A stretch of DNA of 64,000 nt from Rhodomicrobium sp. (GCA_021604665.1 BQJK01000003.1:186001-250000), one strand, 5' to 3'. Shown: positions 26,942 to 36,165, counted from the first letter of the stretch. A program made the numbers and translations. Notes: a model not told the origin generated them from the letters alone.

Positions 26942-27943
26942 TCACTTCAATTGGTAGCTATGCTTGATCCAGCGATAGCCTTGATCATGGCGTTTTTCGA
27001 CAAAGCCAACGCTTGGGAACGGCATGTGAAAGCCAATCACGGGGAGTTTTTCTGTGGCGGCCATGTCGAATATTTTCTTGCGGGTTTTAACGCCCTCTTC
27101 TTTATCGACATCGAACTTTATGTGCCAATCTGGCCGGGCGAGGGAGGCAACGTGGTGGTGCGCGCAATCTGCCCAAAGAAGTAGTTTCTGGCCGTTGCTC
27201 TCGATATGAAAAGCGAGATGGCCCGGTGTGTGGCCAAAGGCTTCAACTGGCTCAATGCCAGTGAGGACCTGCATGCCGGGGCTGATAAATGTAATTTTTT
27301 CTTTAAGGGGCTCTGTCATTTTTTTGAATTTTGCAGCACCACCCTTTAAGCGATCAGTGTTCATCTCCGCAGTTGTCCAAAAATCATACTCCCGCTCACC
27401 GAAGATATATCTGGCATTGGGGAAGGCTGGCTTGCCCCCTTCCAGCAGGCCGCTGATATGGTCGCCATGCCCATGGGTGATGATGACAATATCTATATCT
27501 GCGGCTTTATATCCGGCGGCTTCAAGCTGGCTTAAAAGCAAGCCCCCATTGGGGCGCTTGACGGAGCCCGCATCGCCATTGCCTGTGTCGAATAAGATCA
27601 GCTCTTGACCGGTGTTGATGAGGGTTGGGGTGAAGCCAGGTTGCCAGCGGGTCTCTGGTAAAAGATTTTCTTTCATTAGCGCCTGAACTTCGGCTTCTGA
27701 AGCGTTTTCGCCAATAATCGGGTAGGGGCCATCTCGCATAGCGATGGTGTCGAGGATGTTGGTGATTTCAAAATCACCAAGTTCGAACCTTATGATCATG
27801 GGGAAGGAGGGGCCGAGCTTTGGTGCGGCGGCGTGCAAACTGAGGCTTTGGGGGAGGGCAGTGAGAAGCGGTGCGGCACCAAGGGCGAGCGCCCCTTTTA
27901 TCAGCTGGCGCCTGTTGTGATGATTATTTTTGACAGGGGGCAT
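26942..27943 (-). CDS. Tat-exported metallo-beta-lactamase-fold hydrolase (paralogue 2)
   Basis: A second MBL-fold hydrolase closely similar to the one at 24971 throughout, including PYPIIGENASEAEV, PGFTPTLINTGQELILFDTGNG and the C-terminal HMPFPSVGFVE. Its metal motif is ITHGHGDHISG. The Tat signal reads NRRQLIKG. ATG 27943 is chosen because GAGGAG sits 7 bases upstream; ATG 27964 in frame is less well placed. Both copies keep the metal ligands, so both look active. The pair may act on different substrates or on one substrate under the AraC regulator. Confidence 0.86.
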   Translation of the reverse strand: MPPVKNNHHNRRQLIKGALALGAAPLLTALPQSLSLHAAAPKLGPSFPMIIRFELGDFEITNILDTIAMRDGPYPIIGENASEAEVQALMKENLLPETRWQPGFTPTLINTGQELILFDTGNGDAGSVKRPNGGLLLSQLEAAGYKAADIDIVIITHGHGDHISGLLEGGKPAFPNARYIFGEREYDFWTTAEMNTDRLKGGAAKFKKMTEPLKEKITFISPGMQVLTGIEPVEAFGHTPGHLAFHIESNGQKLLLWADCAHHHVASLARPDWHIKFDVDKEEGVKTRKKIFDMAATEKLPVIGFHMPFPSVGFVEKRHDQGYRWIKHSYQLK

Positions 27944-28065
27944 GGCATTTCTCCTCATTGGCATTGATCATGCCGCTGAATTTAGTGAGGAGTGTGGCAA
28001 TCAATTTATAAATTATCAATTAGGTGGCAGAATTCGCTTATGCCAATTGCTGGTTGTTTGCTTTA

Positions 28066-28800
28066 TTAAGCTTTGCATTGCTTGCCGATGGCGCGGTTGA
28101 TGCCGGGGCCAAAACGGCTGCCTAATCTGTTAACCCAATAGCTCAATGTTTTTGCAACAAAGTTTAAGCGGCAGAAGGTGCATGCAATGGTGAAGTTGCC
28201 CATTTGCGGGGAAAATTCCTTTAGGCAATTGCCCTCAAATTTGCCGGTCGGGCGAAAGGAGAATGCTACTTTCTCGGCTTTGTTGGCTCTGGTTGTAAGA
28301 TCGCAATTCACCGGTTGAGCGGGGAGAGTGATCTCCCCTTCTTTCATGGCGATGGCTTTTTCTATCAGAGCTGTGTTTACCTTCACCTTGGCAAGGCAGG
28401 AGGCATGCTTGACATTGATGATGGATTTTACCGTGGCTTTCGAGGCGCTTTTCAAGCGTTCCTCATTTGCTCTATCTTCGGCAGTCTTTGAGGTGGTGTC
28501 TTCTTCTTTTTTCGTTTCTGTTTTTGCAGCGCTGCCGCTGGCATTGATGACGGCGTCTATCTCTTGCTCTTTGAAGGAGAAGGGGATGTCGCATTTTATC
28601 ACCGGGCGCTTCTTGCTACCTTGTTCGATCGCGGCTTTGGTTGTGCCAAGGCATTTTTCTATCGCATCGACAGTTTTTTTATGATGGGGCGGCATAGCAT
28701 TTAAACTGCTGGTAGATAGCCATAACGCGCTGAAGATGAGGGATAAAAGAGACAAAACAGTTAGGGGTACATTCGGCAGTGCGGGGGGTGTTGCTGGCAC
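28066..28800 (-). CDS. secreted cysteine-rich protein of unknown function
   Basis: A 244-residue protein with an N-terminal signal peptide (LTVLSLLSLIFSALWLSTSS) followed by a mature part with about eight cysteines in pairs (ECLGTT-like, IKCDIP, SCLAK, NCDL, NCLKE, IACTFCRL, KQCKA). Cysteines of this spacing suggest disulfide bonding in the periplasm. An unordered Lys/Glu/Thr-rich segment lies in the middle (AAKTETKKEEDTTSK). I recognise no family. It follows rimM after 6 bases, in the position where trmD is usually found in alphaproteobacteria. Confidence 0.7.
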   Translation of the reverse strand: MPATPPALPNVPLTVLSLLSLIFSALWLSTSSLNAMPPHHKKTVDAIEKCLGTTKAAIEQGSKKRPVIKCDIPFSFKEQEIDAVINASGSAAKTETKKEEDTTSKTAEDRANEERLKSASKATVKSIINVKHASCLAKVKVNTALIEKAIAMKEGEITLPAQPVNCDLTTRANKAEKVAFSFRPTGKFEGNCLKEFSPQMGNFTIACTFCRLNFVAKTLSYWVNRLGSRFGPGINRAIGKQCKA

Positions 28801-28806
28801 GCGGGT

Positions 28807-29349
28807 TTATCCTTCAGCCGGTGGGGTGTCTTCCTCTTTTGCCTCTATGGTGGCAGGGAGGATGATGGTGATGTAACCGCCAGAGATGTTAACGTCTGGT
28901 ACAGTTTCGCTAGTGAAGGAGAGATACATGCTGGTTTGGCTGTTTTGTGGCATAAGCTCTAGAAGGTCGCCGGCGCCAAAGTCATGGCATTGCAGGATTT
29001 TGCCATATAGGCTGCCATCTTCCAGCCGGGCTTCCAGGCCGATGAGGTCTGCGTAATAGAATTCATCTTCCTCAGGTGGTGGTAGTTTTGCGCGCTCTAT
29101 ATAAAGCTTGGTGCCCTTCATCTGCTCAGCAAGGTTGCGGTCAGTGATTTCATCGATGCGGGCAATGAGCAGGTTTTTACGGCCAGAGCGCAGATTTTTA
29201 ATCGTGAAGCTGTTGGTGCCTTGCTCATCAGTTAAGGGGCCATAGGCTGTTAAACTCTCTTTGTCATCACCGAACAGGCGCAGCAGCACATCTCCTTTGA
29301 TGCCATGGGCGCCAGCGATGGCAGCGAGTTCAATATATTTAGAGCTCAT
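28807..29349 (-). CDS. rimM: ribosome maturation factor RimM
   Basis: A 180-residue 30S maturation factor with the N-terminal reductase-like barrel (IELAAIAGAHGIKGDVLLRLFG) and the C-terminal PRC-barrel (EDEFYYADLIGLEARLEDGSLYG). RimM helps fold the head of 16S rRNA around S19. It follows rpsP, as in most bacteria, but a terminator and an additional hairpin lie in between. The usual next genes, trmD and rplS, are missing downstream. Confidence 0.94.
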   Translation of the reverse strand: MSSKYIELAAIAGAHGIKGDVLLRLFGDDKESLTAYGPLTDEQGTNSFTIKNLRSGRKNLLIARIDEITDRNLAEQMKGTKLYIERAKLPPPEEDEFYYADLIGLEARLEDGSLYGKILQCHDFGAGDLLELMPQNSQTSMYLSFTSETVPDVNISGGYITIILPATIEAKEEDTPPAEG

Positions 29350-29399
29350 GGGTTATTCCCTTATGGTCATTATTGACCGGCCCTTAAGGGGCGTGTTGG

Positions 29400-29430
29400 T
29401 GGCCCCTTTTGTAAAAGGGGGTGCCCCTTG
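29400..29430. terminator. hairpin in the rpsP-rimM spacer
   Basis: CCCCTTTT and AAAAGGGG form a perfect 8-bp stem around a GT dinucleotide, just upstream of rimM. It is adjacent to the rpsP terminator and could slow or attenuate transcription into rimM (inference). Confidence 0.4.
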
Positions 29431-29438
29431 AAAAAAGA

Positions 29439-29472
29439 GAAAAAAACACCCGCCTTGTGAGCGGGTGTTTTG
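29439..29472 (-). terminator. rho-independent terminator after rpsP
   Basis: On the minus strand AACACCCGC and GCGGGTGTT form a 9-bp stem followed by a T-run. It lies between rpsP and rimM, so rimM expression probably depends on read-through or on its own promoter. Confidence 0.75.
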
Positions 29473-29484
29473 AGTGATAATCGC

Positions 29485-29910
29485 TTACTCAGCTTTTTCT
29501 TCAGCTGCAGCTTCTTCGGCTGGTGCTTCTTCTGCCGGGGCGTTTTTAGCTTCTTCAGCAGCTGCTTTTGCGTCTTCTTCTTTTTGCTTTTTCTCTTCAA
29601 TGCGTTCCAGAGCTTTTTGACCTGGTTGGGCTTTGTTCGGGTTGTTCCGGGCGCGGCGCTCGAGAATGTCAGCAGCAGCAAGGAAGCGTAGGACGCGGTC
29701 TGTCGGTTTTGCGCCTTTAGAGAGCCAATATTTTACCCGGTCCTCAAGCAAAGCTACGCGCTGTTCAGAGTCTTTTGGAAGCAGCGGGTCATAGGTGCCT
29801 ACTTTTTCAATATAACGGCCATCACGTGGCATGCGGCTGTCTGCGACAACGATGCGGTAGTAAGGGCGTTTTTTTGAGCCACCACGGGCCAGTCTGATTT
29901 TAAGTGCCAT
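29485..29910 (-). CDS. rpsP: 30S ribosomal protein S16
   Basis: Starts at ATG 29910 with the S16 signature [20 protein letters not shown], followed by [12 protein letters not shown] and [20 protein letters not shown]. The core is about 85 residues. The C-terminal ~55 residues are an Ala/Glu/Lys tail ([20 protein letters not shown]), an extension frequent in alphaproteobacterial S16. It lies between ffh and rimM in the conserved gene order. Confidence 0.95.
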   Translation of the reverse strand: MALKIRLARGGSKKRPYYRIVVADSRMPRDGRYIEKVGTYDPLLPKDSEQRVALLEDRVKYWLSKGAKPTDRVLRFLAAADILERRARNNPNKAQPGQKALERIEEKKQKEEDAKAAAEEAKNAPAEEAPAEEAAAEEKAE

Positions 29911-29977
29911 GTTAGTTATCCTTTCAAGATATTCATTTGATCTGATGATCGAATTGGTTTGAATTTTACGTGTTGGG

Positions 29978-31495
29978 TTATTTCTTTTTGCCAAAACCGG
30001 GAAGACCGGGCATGCCGCCTGGCATTCCACCCTGGCCACCTTGACCACCAAGGCCGCCTAGCCCTGGTAGGTTTGGCATTGGTTTGGGTAAATGTTTTTC
30101 AAGGTCTTTGGGGAGCTCTGGCATTTTGCCTGATTTCTCCATCGCCTCTAATTCTTCAGGTGAAATATCTGGCATGCCGCCGCCAAGAAAGCCGCCGCCT
30201 TTGCCCATTTTCTTCATCATGTCGGCCATTTGCCGGTGCATTTTCAGAAGCTTATTAATTTCCTGCACGCTGGTGCCAGAGCCGGCAGCGACGCGTTTTT
30301 TGCGGCTGGCGTTTAAGAGTTTTGGATGGGCGCGCTCTTTCTTGGTCATGGAGGAGATGATGGCTTGTTGGCGGTTGAAAATGCCATCATCAAAATTAGC
30401 GGCGTCGAGCTGTTTTTTCATTTTGCCGATGCCCGGAAGCATGCCCATTATGGCGCCCATGCCACCCAGTTTTTTCATCTGGTTAAGTTGCTCTGACAAA
30501 TCCTCAAGATCGAATTTGCCCTTCTTCATTTTCTTGGCGATCTTGGCGGCTTTTACAGCGTCAATCGTCTCAGCGGCTTTTTCAACCAGGCTGACAACAT
30601 CGCCCATGTCGAGAATGCGGTTGGCGATGCGCTCTGGGTGGAAATCTTCCAGCTCATCAAGCCGTTCACCAACACCGATGAGTTTAATCGGTTTGCCTGT
30701 GACCCCGCGCATGGAAAGGGCTGCACCGCCGCGGCCATCACCATCAATTCTTGTTAGCACAATGCCGGTTATGCCGATGCGATCATCAAAGCTTTTGGCG
30801 ACATTCACCGCATCCTGACCGGTCAGGCTATCTGCAACGAGTAGAGTTTCATGGGGTTTGGCGATGTCGCGAATTTCTTCGGTCTCACGCATCAGCTCGT
30901 CATCTATATGGAGGCGGCCAGCGGTATCGAGCATGACAACGTCATAACCCCCGCGGCGGGCTTCATCCATGGCGCGGGCGGTGATTTGAACCGGGGTTTG
31001 CCCGGCAATAATCTCCAGGGTATCAACACCGGTTTGCTCACCTAGCACGCGCAGCTGCTCTTGTGCTGCTGGGCGGCGGGTATCGAGGGAGGCCATCAGA
31101 ATTTTTTTGTTCTGCTTTTCTGTGAGGCGCTTAGCAATTTTACCGGTGGTGGTGGTTTTACCTGAGCCTTGCAGACCAACCATCATGATAGGGACTGGGG
31201 CAGCAGCAGCCAGGCTGATCGGGTCTTGTGTGTGGCCGAGCATTTCAACAAGTTCATCATGGACAATCTTGATAACCTGTTGGCCAGGCTTAACTGATTT
31301 TAGAACCTCTGCGCCAATGGCTTTTTCTGTGACGTTATCAATGAAGCTTTTGGCGACCTCAAGCGAGACATCTGCTTCAAGCAGCGCGCGGCGGACTTCG
31401 CGCATCGCTGTTTTAACATCATCTTCTGAAAGCGCACCTCTGCCGGTGAGCTTGTCGAAGGTTGTAGAGAGGCGTTCACTTAATGATTCAAACAT
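29978..31495 (-). CDS. ffh: signal recognition particle protein Ffh
   Basis: The SRP GTPase that delivers membrane proteins co-translationally. The N domain starts [20 protein letters not shown]. The G domain has the P-loop [18 protein letters not shown] (near 100), [12 protein letters not shown], and DTAGRLH. The M domain carries methionine-rich helices ([19 protein letters not shown]) and a terminal Gly/Met-rich tail. Length 505 is slightly long because of the tail. It is the first gene of ffh-rpsP-rimM. Upstream is an unusually long non-coding region. Confidence 0.96.
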   Translation of the reverse strand: MFESLSERLSTTFDKLTGRGALSEDDVKTAMREVRRALLEADVSLEVAKSFIDNVTEKAIGAEVLKSVKPGQQVIKIVHDELVEMLGHTQDPISLAAAAPVPIMMVGLQGSGKTTTTGKIAKRLTEKQNKKILMASLDTRRPAAQEQLRVLGEQTGVDTLEIIAGQTPVQITARAMDEARRGGYDVVMLDTAGRLHIDDELMRETEEIRDIAKPHETLLVADSLTGQDAVNVAKSFDDRIGITGIVLTRIDGDGRGGAALSMRGVTGKPIKLIGVGERLDELEDFHPERIANRILDMGDVVSLVEKAAETIDAVKAAKIAKKMKKGKFDLEDLSEQLNQMKKLGGMGAIMGMLPGIGKMKKQLDAANFDDGIFNRQQAIISSMTKKERAHPKLLNASRKKRVAAGSGTSVQEINKLLKMHRQMADMMKKMGKGGGFLGGGMPDISPEELEAMEKSGKMPELPKDLEKHLPKPMPNLPGLGGLGGQGGQGGMPGGMPGLPGFGKKK

Positions 31496-31524
31496 TTCTA
31501 AATGTACCTTCACCCACTCTCCCA

Positions 31525-31570
31525 CGCCCTTCCACCCGGTCCAGTGTTAGTGTGACCGGGTGGAAGGGCG
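31525..31570. repeat. perfect 17-bp inverted repeat upstream of ffh
   Basis: A 17-base arm (31525-31541, starting CGCCCTTCC) is exactly complementary to 31554-31570, with a 12-base loop. It lies in the leader or promoter region of ffh, about 30 bases upstream of the start. No T-tract follows on either strand, so it is not a simple terminator. Confidence 0.75.
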
Positions 31571-31602
31571 GGGTCGTGGTTTGTCTAACTCTTTCTATCA
31601 GG

Positions 31603-31717
31603 CGGGCTATTCTGCGGCGGCCGCTCTGTGGTAGTGAGGCCGCGCAGGCCCTCTTTTTAGTGGCGCTTAAGGTTGCCCACTATACAACTTGCTGGGGTGC
31701 AAAATGCGCGGGCCGGG
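31603..31717. repeat. dispersed intergenic repeat, copy A
   Basis: Shares the blocks CGGGCTATTCTGCGGC, GCGCAGGCCCTC and GCAAAATGCGCGGGCCGG with the copy at 36166-36258, in the same order and spacing class. The ends are partly complementary (GGCCC versus GGGCC), so it can fold as a long imperfect hairpin. No ORF is inside. Confidence 0.7.
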
Positions 31718-31777
31718 AGAGTGGCGGCGATATCTATGCTGCCACTCAGCTTCATCGGTTTTAATTTTGTTTGGAGC

Positions 31778-31932
31778 TAGCTCCTCAAAATCTCAAAAGT
31801 CTTTGCACAAAGCAGTAGCGCGCCCGTGGGCGAATATCGCTGACGGACGTTGGCTTCTTACCTCCCGGCGGGCTAATTGAGCTACCATGTGTAAGTAAGC
31901 GGATCTGAGCACAGAACCTTGATTGATTTTGG
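31778..31932 (-). ncRNA. candidate 6S-like RNA
   Basis: On the minus strand a perfect -35 TTGACA (31959-31964) and a weak -10 CATTTT (31936-31941), 17 bases apart, place a start near 31930. The RNA then folds as a long rod. A 13-bp closing stem pairs 31784-31796 with 31919-31933 (one two-base bulge). A large central bubble follows. On its 3' side lies a small CTTT-GTGC-AAAG hairpin. Then come GTAGC/GCTAC (31815-31819 with 31881-31885) and GCCCG/CGGGC (31822-31826 with 31869-31873) under a GC-rich apical part. A ~155-nt rod with a closing stem and a central bubble is the architecture of 6S RNA (ssrS), which binds the housekeeping RNA polymerase. The identification rests on shape and size, not on an alignment. 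Confidence 0.5.
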
Positions 31933-31935
31933 GGG

Positions 31936-31964
31936 AAAATGCGGCAAAAGGCGAAGAATGTCAA
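31936..31964 (-). promoter_or_regulatory. putative promoter of the 6S-like RNA
   Basis: TTGACA (31959-31964) matches the sigma-70 -35 consensus fully; CATTTT (31936-31941) is a weak -10. The predicted start coincides with the base of the closing stem. Confidence 0.5.
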
Positions 31965-32129
31965 GAGAATCACTTGCCTTGTATGGATTGCAAAAATTGC
32001 AAGACCTAAAAAGAACAAAGGAGAACAAAATTTTGTGGAAAAATGTGCTAGCACTTAACATATGGGAGTGCCAACAGGGACTATGGGGGGAATCTAAGCT
32101 AAACTGATGATTGTATCAAGTGACGGTAA

Positions 32130-32158
32130 AGCCGTTGGTACTCCTAATACCAACGGCT
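32130..32158 (+). terminator. stable hairpin, possible terminator
   Basis: Eleven perfectly paired bases (32130-32140 with 32148-32158) around a seven-base loop. Only a short T-run follows on the plus strand. Confidence 0.45.
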
Positions 32159-32290
32159 CTTTATATATCAACAGCGAAAGTGGATTGCTGATCATATATG
32201 CAAGACAAATATGATTCTTTGGTAGTTGTAAGTCAATGATGTCTTTTTTGATGCATACCACTTTTGCACTTAAATATGAGGAGCTTTGTT

Positions 32291-32422
32291 ATGGCAACAA
32301 AGACCATCCACAGAAGTGCGAAGACGGGGAAGTTTGTCAAAAAATCCCAAGTTAAGCGGTCACCTTCAACAACTGTGACTGAAAAACGCCCTTCGAAAAA
32401 CTGCTCTAGAAAAAAGCGTTAA
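32291..32422 (+). CDS. small basic conserved protein (43 aa)
   Basis: A 43-residue, highly basic protein beginning MATKTIHRSAKTGKFVKKSQ with a terminal KRPSKNCSRKKR. The start type MATKT-xHRSAKTGxFV recurs in a widespread family of tiny uncharacterised proteins in proteobacteria. A good GAGGAG ribosome binding site sits 7 bases upstream and a rho-independent terminator follows, so this is a complete gene. A nucleic-acid-binding role would fit its charge but is not known. Confidence 0.75.
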   Translation: MATKTIHRSAKTGKFVKKSQVKRSPSTTVTEKRPSKNCSRKKR

Positions 32423-32427
32423 AATTT

Positions 32428-32457
32428 AAGCCTCAGTGTTAATCCACTGGGGCTTTT
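32428..32457 (+). terminator. rho-independent terminator
   Basis: AAGCCTCAGTG and CACTGGGGCTT pair (one G-T), followed by TT. It separates the small basic gene from the KTSC gene. Confidence 0.75.
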
Positions 32458-32464
32458 GTAATCG

Positions 32465-32674
32465 ATGGGTAGACTAATGCCTTATTTAAATTCAAGCGCA
32501 ATCAATTACGTAAATTACGACCCGGTTAGTAAAGTGCTCTCAATATCTTTCAGATCTGGACGCACTTATGATTTTTACGGTGTTCCGGAATGTGTATATG
32601 AAGGCTTATTGGCAGCACCTTCGGCAGGTAAATTCTTTCATGATAATATCCGAGATCAATATAGCTTGCGATAA
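32465..32674 (+). CDS. KTSC domain protein
   Basis: A 65-70-residue protein formed by a single KTSC domain: SSAINYVNYDPVSKVLSISF, then RSGRTYDFYGVPECVYEGLL and AAPSAGKFFHDNIRDQYSL. KTSC domains are small beta-rich modules found alone or attached to lysyl-tRNA synthetases and toxin-like proteins; no activity is known for single-domain members. ATG 32477 is an equally good start, and neither has a clear ribosome binding site. Confidence 0.82.
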   Translation: MGRLMPYLNSSAINYVNYDPVSKVLSISFRSGRTYDFYGVPECVYEGLLAAPSAGKFFHDNIRDQYSLR

Positions 32675-32807
32675 TTGTTACATTATTACTTACCAGCATT
32701 CTATCATCTCTTTTGGCTTTAAGATGAGACTTTCAGCCCTGCACAGGCCTAAAGTTAAGGCGAAAGTATAAACTTCTGCCTAGTTAGAGCAGATGAAGGG
32801 AGGACGT

Positions 32808-33398
32808 ATGTTCGGGTTTGGTAAGTCTAAGATTAAAATTCACCCTGAAGTGGATGGTGGTGTTAAAAAAGGTAGTGCTAATTTTGCCGGTGGCACGCTG
32901 ACATGTAAATGTACTGATAAGCCGGTAACGGTTCATATTAAGGGCAACTGCGCTTACAACCATGTTTGTGGCTGCACGAAATGCTGGAAGCCTGAAGGCG
33001 CGCTATTTTCACAAGTGGCGGTGGTTGGCAGGGATAACCTGACCGTTGGCGATAATGGAGATAAGCTCTCTATTGTTGATGCTTCAGCCCCTATTCAGCG
33101 CCATGCCTGCTCTGGTTGCGGCACACATATGTATGGCCGGATTGAGAATACAGATCATCCATTTTATGGTTTTGACTTTATTCATACTGAGCTTTCCAAC
33201 ACGGATGGATTTGAAGAGCCGAGATTTGCGGCCTTTGTGTCTTCTATCATTGAAGCTGGCACCAAGCCGGATGATATGGATGGCATTCGCGGTCGCTTGA
33301 AAGAGCTTGGACTTGAGCCTTATGACGTGCTTGCCCCTGGGCTGATGGATGCGATAGCAACCCATGCCGCGAAGAAATCTGGCGTTTTAAAAGACTGA
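32808..33398 (+). CDS. gfa: S-(hydroxymethyl)glutathione synthase (glutathione-dependent formaldehyde-activating enzyme)
   Basis: Zinc protein that speeds the condensation of formaldehyde with glutathione, the first step of glutathione-linked formaldehyde oxidation. The Gfa fold ligands are visible as [24 protein letters not shown] and [11 protein letters not shown]. At 196 residues it has normal length. ATG 32808 is preceded by GGGAGGA. The following enzyme, class III alcohol dehydrogenase, is not next to it here, so its partners lie elsewhere in the genome. Confidence 0.93.
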   Translation: MFGFGKSKIKIHPEVDGGVKKGSANFAGGTLTCKCTDKPVTVHIKGNCAYNHVCGCTKCWKPEGALFSQVAVVGRDNLTVGDNGDKLSIVDASAPIQRHACSGCGTHMYGRIENTDHPFYGFDFIHTELSNTDGFEEPRFAAFVSSIIEAGTKPDDMDGIRGRLKELGLEPYDVLAPGLMDAIATHAAKKSGVLKD

Positions 33399-33447
33399 TA
33401 AAACGTCATTTAATGACTGATTGCTCTAAACTTGTTATAGATTCTAT

Positions 33448-33480
33448 TCGCCCCCATTCCCTAAATGGGGGCGATTTTTT
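33448..33480. terminator. rho-independent terminator between gfa and metH
   Basis: CGCCCCCATT (33449-33458) and AATGGGGGCG (33464-33473) form a 10-bp stem followed by ATTTTTT, mainly serving gfa and facing the end of the methionine synthase gene. Confidence 0.88.
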
Positions 33481-33496
33481 ATGTCTATCTGCCCGT

Positions 33497-36151
33497 TTAT
33501 GCCGGGATGTAATTCAGGATAGGGCTGAGCCATTTTTCTGCGGTTTCAAGTGACCACCCTTTGCGCTTTGCATAATCCTCAACCTGATCTTTCTCAATTT
33601 TGCCAACACCGAAATAGAAACTTTCAGGGTGCGAGAAATAGAGCCCGGATACTGATGAGCCGGGCCACATAGCGTAGCTTTCCGTTAGGCTAATTCCGGT
33701 TTGTTGTTCCGCATTTAAAAGTGCGAAGAGTGTCTCTTTTTCTGTGTGGTCTGGCTGGGCTGGATAGCCGGGGGCCGGGCGAATGCCGCGATATTTTTCA
33801 CCTATTAACTCATCTGACCCTAATGTTTCATCTGCTGCATAGGGCCAAAATTCTCGCCGGACGCGGGCATGCATATGTTCTGCAAACGCTTCTGCCAACC
33901 GATCTGCCAGAGCGCTGACCAGAATTTTGGAATAATCATCCCCGGCTTCATTGAAGGCCATTACCCGTTCTTGTTCGCCTAGGCCTGCAGTGACGGCAAA
34001 ACCGCCAATATAGTCTTTTACGCCGCTCGATACCGGGGCAATAAAGTCGGAAAGGGCTGCATTGGCGCGGTCGTTACTGCGCGCGATTTGCTGGCGCAGG
34101 CTATAAAGCCGGGCGCGCTCTGAATTACGGTTTTCATCGTCATAAACGATGATGTCATCGCCCTCACTATTGGCCGGCCACAGGCCAATGACGCCATTGG
34201 CCTTCACCCATTTTTCCGCGATCATTTTGTCCAGCATTTCCTGGGCGTCAGTAAATAGGCTGGTTGCGGCTTCACCGAGTTTGTCATCTTTTAAGATGCG
34301 CGGGTACTGGCCATTCATTTCCCATGTCGCGAAAAATGGTGTCCAGTCGATATAGTCACGCAGCACTTTGAGGTCATAATCCTCAAAAGTTTTTGTACCG
34401 ATGAAGGTTGGCTCGGTTGGTGGCTCTGCGGTCCAATCTGCTTTTACCGCATTGCGGCGGGCATCACTGAGGCTAAGGCGGCGTTTCTTTTCCTGGCCTT
34501 GCAGATGCTTCTCAGCCATTACGTGGTAGCTTTCTCTAATGTCAGTTTTATAACTTGTCCCTTCATCGGAGAGGAGTTTGGAGACCACACCAACAGCGCG
34601 GCTGGCATCGGTTACATAAACGGCCTGGCCTTTTTTATAGTGCGGGTTGATCTTCACGGCTGTGTGGATGCGGCTGGTGGTGGCCCCGCCAATGAGTAGC
34701 GGAATATCAAAACCCTGGCGCTCCATTTCGCTGGCCATTGTGACCATTTCATCAAGGCTTGGGGTAATCAGGCCAGAAAGGCCGACGACATCAACTTTCT
34801 CTTCAATGGCTTTTTCAATGATTGTTTGGGCCGGGACCATAACGCCTAGGTCAATCACCTCATAGTTATTACATTGCAGCACAACGCCAACGATGTTTTT
34901 ACCAATATCATGGACATCACCTTTAACGGTGGCCATCAGGATTTTGCCATTGGCTTTGGCATCCTCGGTGCCATTCAGGCGCTTTTCTTCTTCCATATAG
35001 GGGAGGAGGTAATTCACGGCTTGCTTCATGACGCGGGCTGATTTTACCACTTGCGGCAAGAACATTTTGCCAGCCCCAAACAAGTCACCAACCACATTCA
35101 TGCCGTCCATCAACGGGCCCTCAATCACATGCAAGGGGCGCTCTGCTTTTTGGCGGGCTTCTTCTGTGTCTTCTTCTATATAGGCATTAATGCCGTTTAC
35201 AAGCGCATGGGTGATGCGGGCATAAACTTCCTGCTCGCGCCATGAGAGATCCTGCGCTTGTTTTTTGCCGCCTTCACCGCGGAAGCCTTCGGCAGCTTCA
35301 AGCAAGCGGTCCGTTGCATCATCGCGGCGGTTCAGAATGACATCCTCAACCTTTTCTCGAAGGTCTTCCGGAATATCATCATAAACAACCAGCTGCCCGG
35401 CATTGACGATGCCCATATCCAGCCCGGCTTTAATGGCATGGAAGAGAAATACAGAATGCATAGCTTCCCGCACATAATTATTGCCACGGAAGGAGAAGGA
35501 GAGGTTGGAAATGCCGCCAGAAACATGAGCATGGGGGAGATTTTCGCGGATACGGCGGGTGGCCTCGATAAACTCAACTCCGTAATTATTATGTTCTTCA
35601 ATGCCGGTTGCGACGGCAAATACATTCGGGTCAAAGATGATATCTTCTGGCGGGAAGTCGAGCTTTTCGCGCAGCAGATTATAGGCCCGCTCGCAAATTT
35701 CAAATTTCCTGTCGGCGGTGTCTGCCTGGCCGTCTTCGTCAAAGGCCATCACAACTGTCGCCGCGCCATAATCTCTGATTTTACGGGCTTGTTCTAAGAA
35801 GGGCTCTTCCCCTTCTTTCAATGAGATTGAATTAACAATGGATTTGCCCTGGACGCATTTCAGGCCTTGTTCAATCACCGACCATTTTGATGAATCTATC
35901 ATAACTGGCACACGGGAGATGTCTGGCTCGGCAGCGATCAGATTGAGGTATTTCACCATGGCCTTTTCGCTATCCAGCAGGCCTTCATCCATATTGATGT
36001 CAATGATTTGCGCGCCATTTTCAACCTGCTGGCGGGCGACATCCAGCGCGGTGTCGTAATCATCTTTCTCGATCAGTTTGCGAAACTTGGCTGAGCCGGT
36101 AACGTTTGTCCGCTCGCCAATGTTAATGAAGTTCGTGCTGGCGTTAGTCAT
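33497..36151 (-). CDS. metH: methionine synthase, cobalamin-dependent, C-terminal part (split MetH)
   Basis: The folate-, cobalamin- and activation-domain half of MetH, transferring methyl from 5-methyl-THF to the cofactor and re-activating it with SAM. The folate (pterin) domain starts [16 protein letters not shown]. The B12 domain has the ligand motif [12 protein letters not shown] (His) and [18 protein letters not shown]. The SAM-binding activation domain ends with [16 protein letters not shown] and [16 protein letters not shown]. The homocysteine domain is missing, because it is encoded by the separate gene at 36424. ATG 36151 gives a start one codon away from the repeat B. It is the last gene of the methyl-cycle cluster. 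Confidence 0.95.
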   Translation of the reverse strand: MTNASTNFINIGERTNVTGSAKFRKLIEKDDYDTALDVARQQVENGAQIIDINMDEGLLDSEKAMVKYLNLIAAEPDISRVPVMIDSSKWSVIEQGLKCVQGKSIVNSISLKEGEEPFLEQARKIRDYGAATVVMAFDEDGQADTADRKFEICERAYNLLREKLDFPPEDIIFDPNVFAVATGIEEHNNYGVEFIEATRRIRENLPHAHVSGGISNLSFSFRGNNYVREAMHSVFLFHAIKAGLDMGIVNAGQLVVYDDIPEDLREKVEDVILNRRDDATDRLLEAAEGFRGEGGKKQAQDLSWREQEVYARITHALVNGINAYIEEDTEEARQKAERPLHVIEGPLMDGMNVVGDLFGAGKMFLPQVVKSARVMKQAVNYLLPYMEEEKRLNGTEDAKANGKILMATVKGDVHDIGKNIVGVVLQCNNYEVIDLGVMVPAQTIIEKAIEEKVDVVGLSGLITPSLDEMVTMASEMERQGFDIPLLIGGATTSRIHTAVKINPHYKKGQAVYVTDASRAVGVVSKLLSDEGTSYKTDIRESYHVMAEKHLQGQEKKRRLSLSDARRNAVKADWTAEPPTEPTFIGTKTFEDYDLKVLRDYIDWTPFFATWEMNGQYPRILKDDKLGEAATSLFTDAQEMLDKMIAEKWVKANGVIGLWPANSEGDDIIVYDDENRNSERARLYSLRQQIARSNDRANAALSDFIAPVSSGVKDYIGGFAVTAGLGEQERVMAFNEAGDDYSKILVSALADRLAEAFAEHMHARVRREFWPYAADETLGSDELIGEKYRGIRPAPGYPAQPDHTEKETLFALLNAEQQTGISLTESYAMWPGSSVSGLYFSHPESFYFGVGKIEKDQVEDYAKRKGWSLETAEKWLSPILNYIPA

Positions 36152-36165
36152 TATTTTATATCTCA

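Larger units (their letters stand above)
31933..32290. other. non-coding interval with a stable hairpin
   Basis: No protein gene is seen. It holds the promoter of the 6S-like candidate, the palindrome CAAAATTTTG near 32026-32035, and an 11-bp hairpin AGCCGTTGGTA/TACCAACGGCT at 32130-32158. The hairpin is followed by TCTTTATATAT and may terminate an unseen plus-strand transcript. The ribosome binding site of the next small gene (GAGGAG) lies at its end. Confidence 0.4.

Noticed and set aside
32013-32026. GAAC-N6-GAAC resembling the alphaproteobacterial LexA box
   Set aside because: The LexA box of this class has seven bases between half-sites (GAAC-N7-GAAC or GTTC-N7-GTTC), and no SOS gene follows.
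31785-32054. A ~90-residue open frame over the 6S-like locus
   Set aside because: It shows no recognisable domain or ribosome binding site and coincides with the folded RNA; composition does not look coding.
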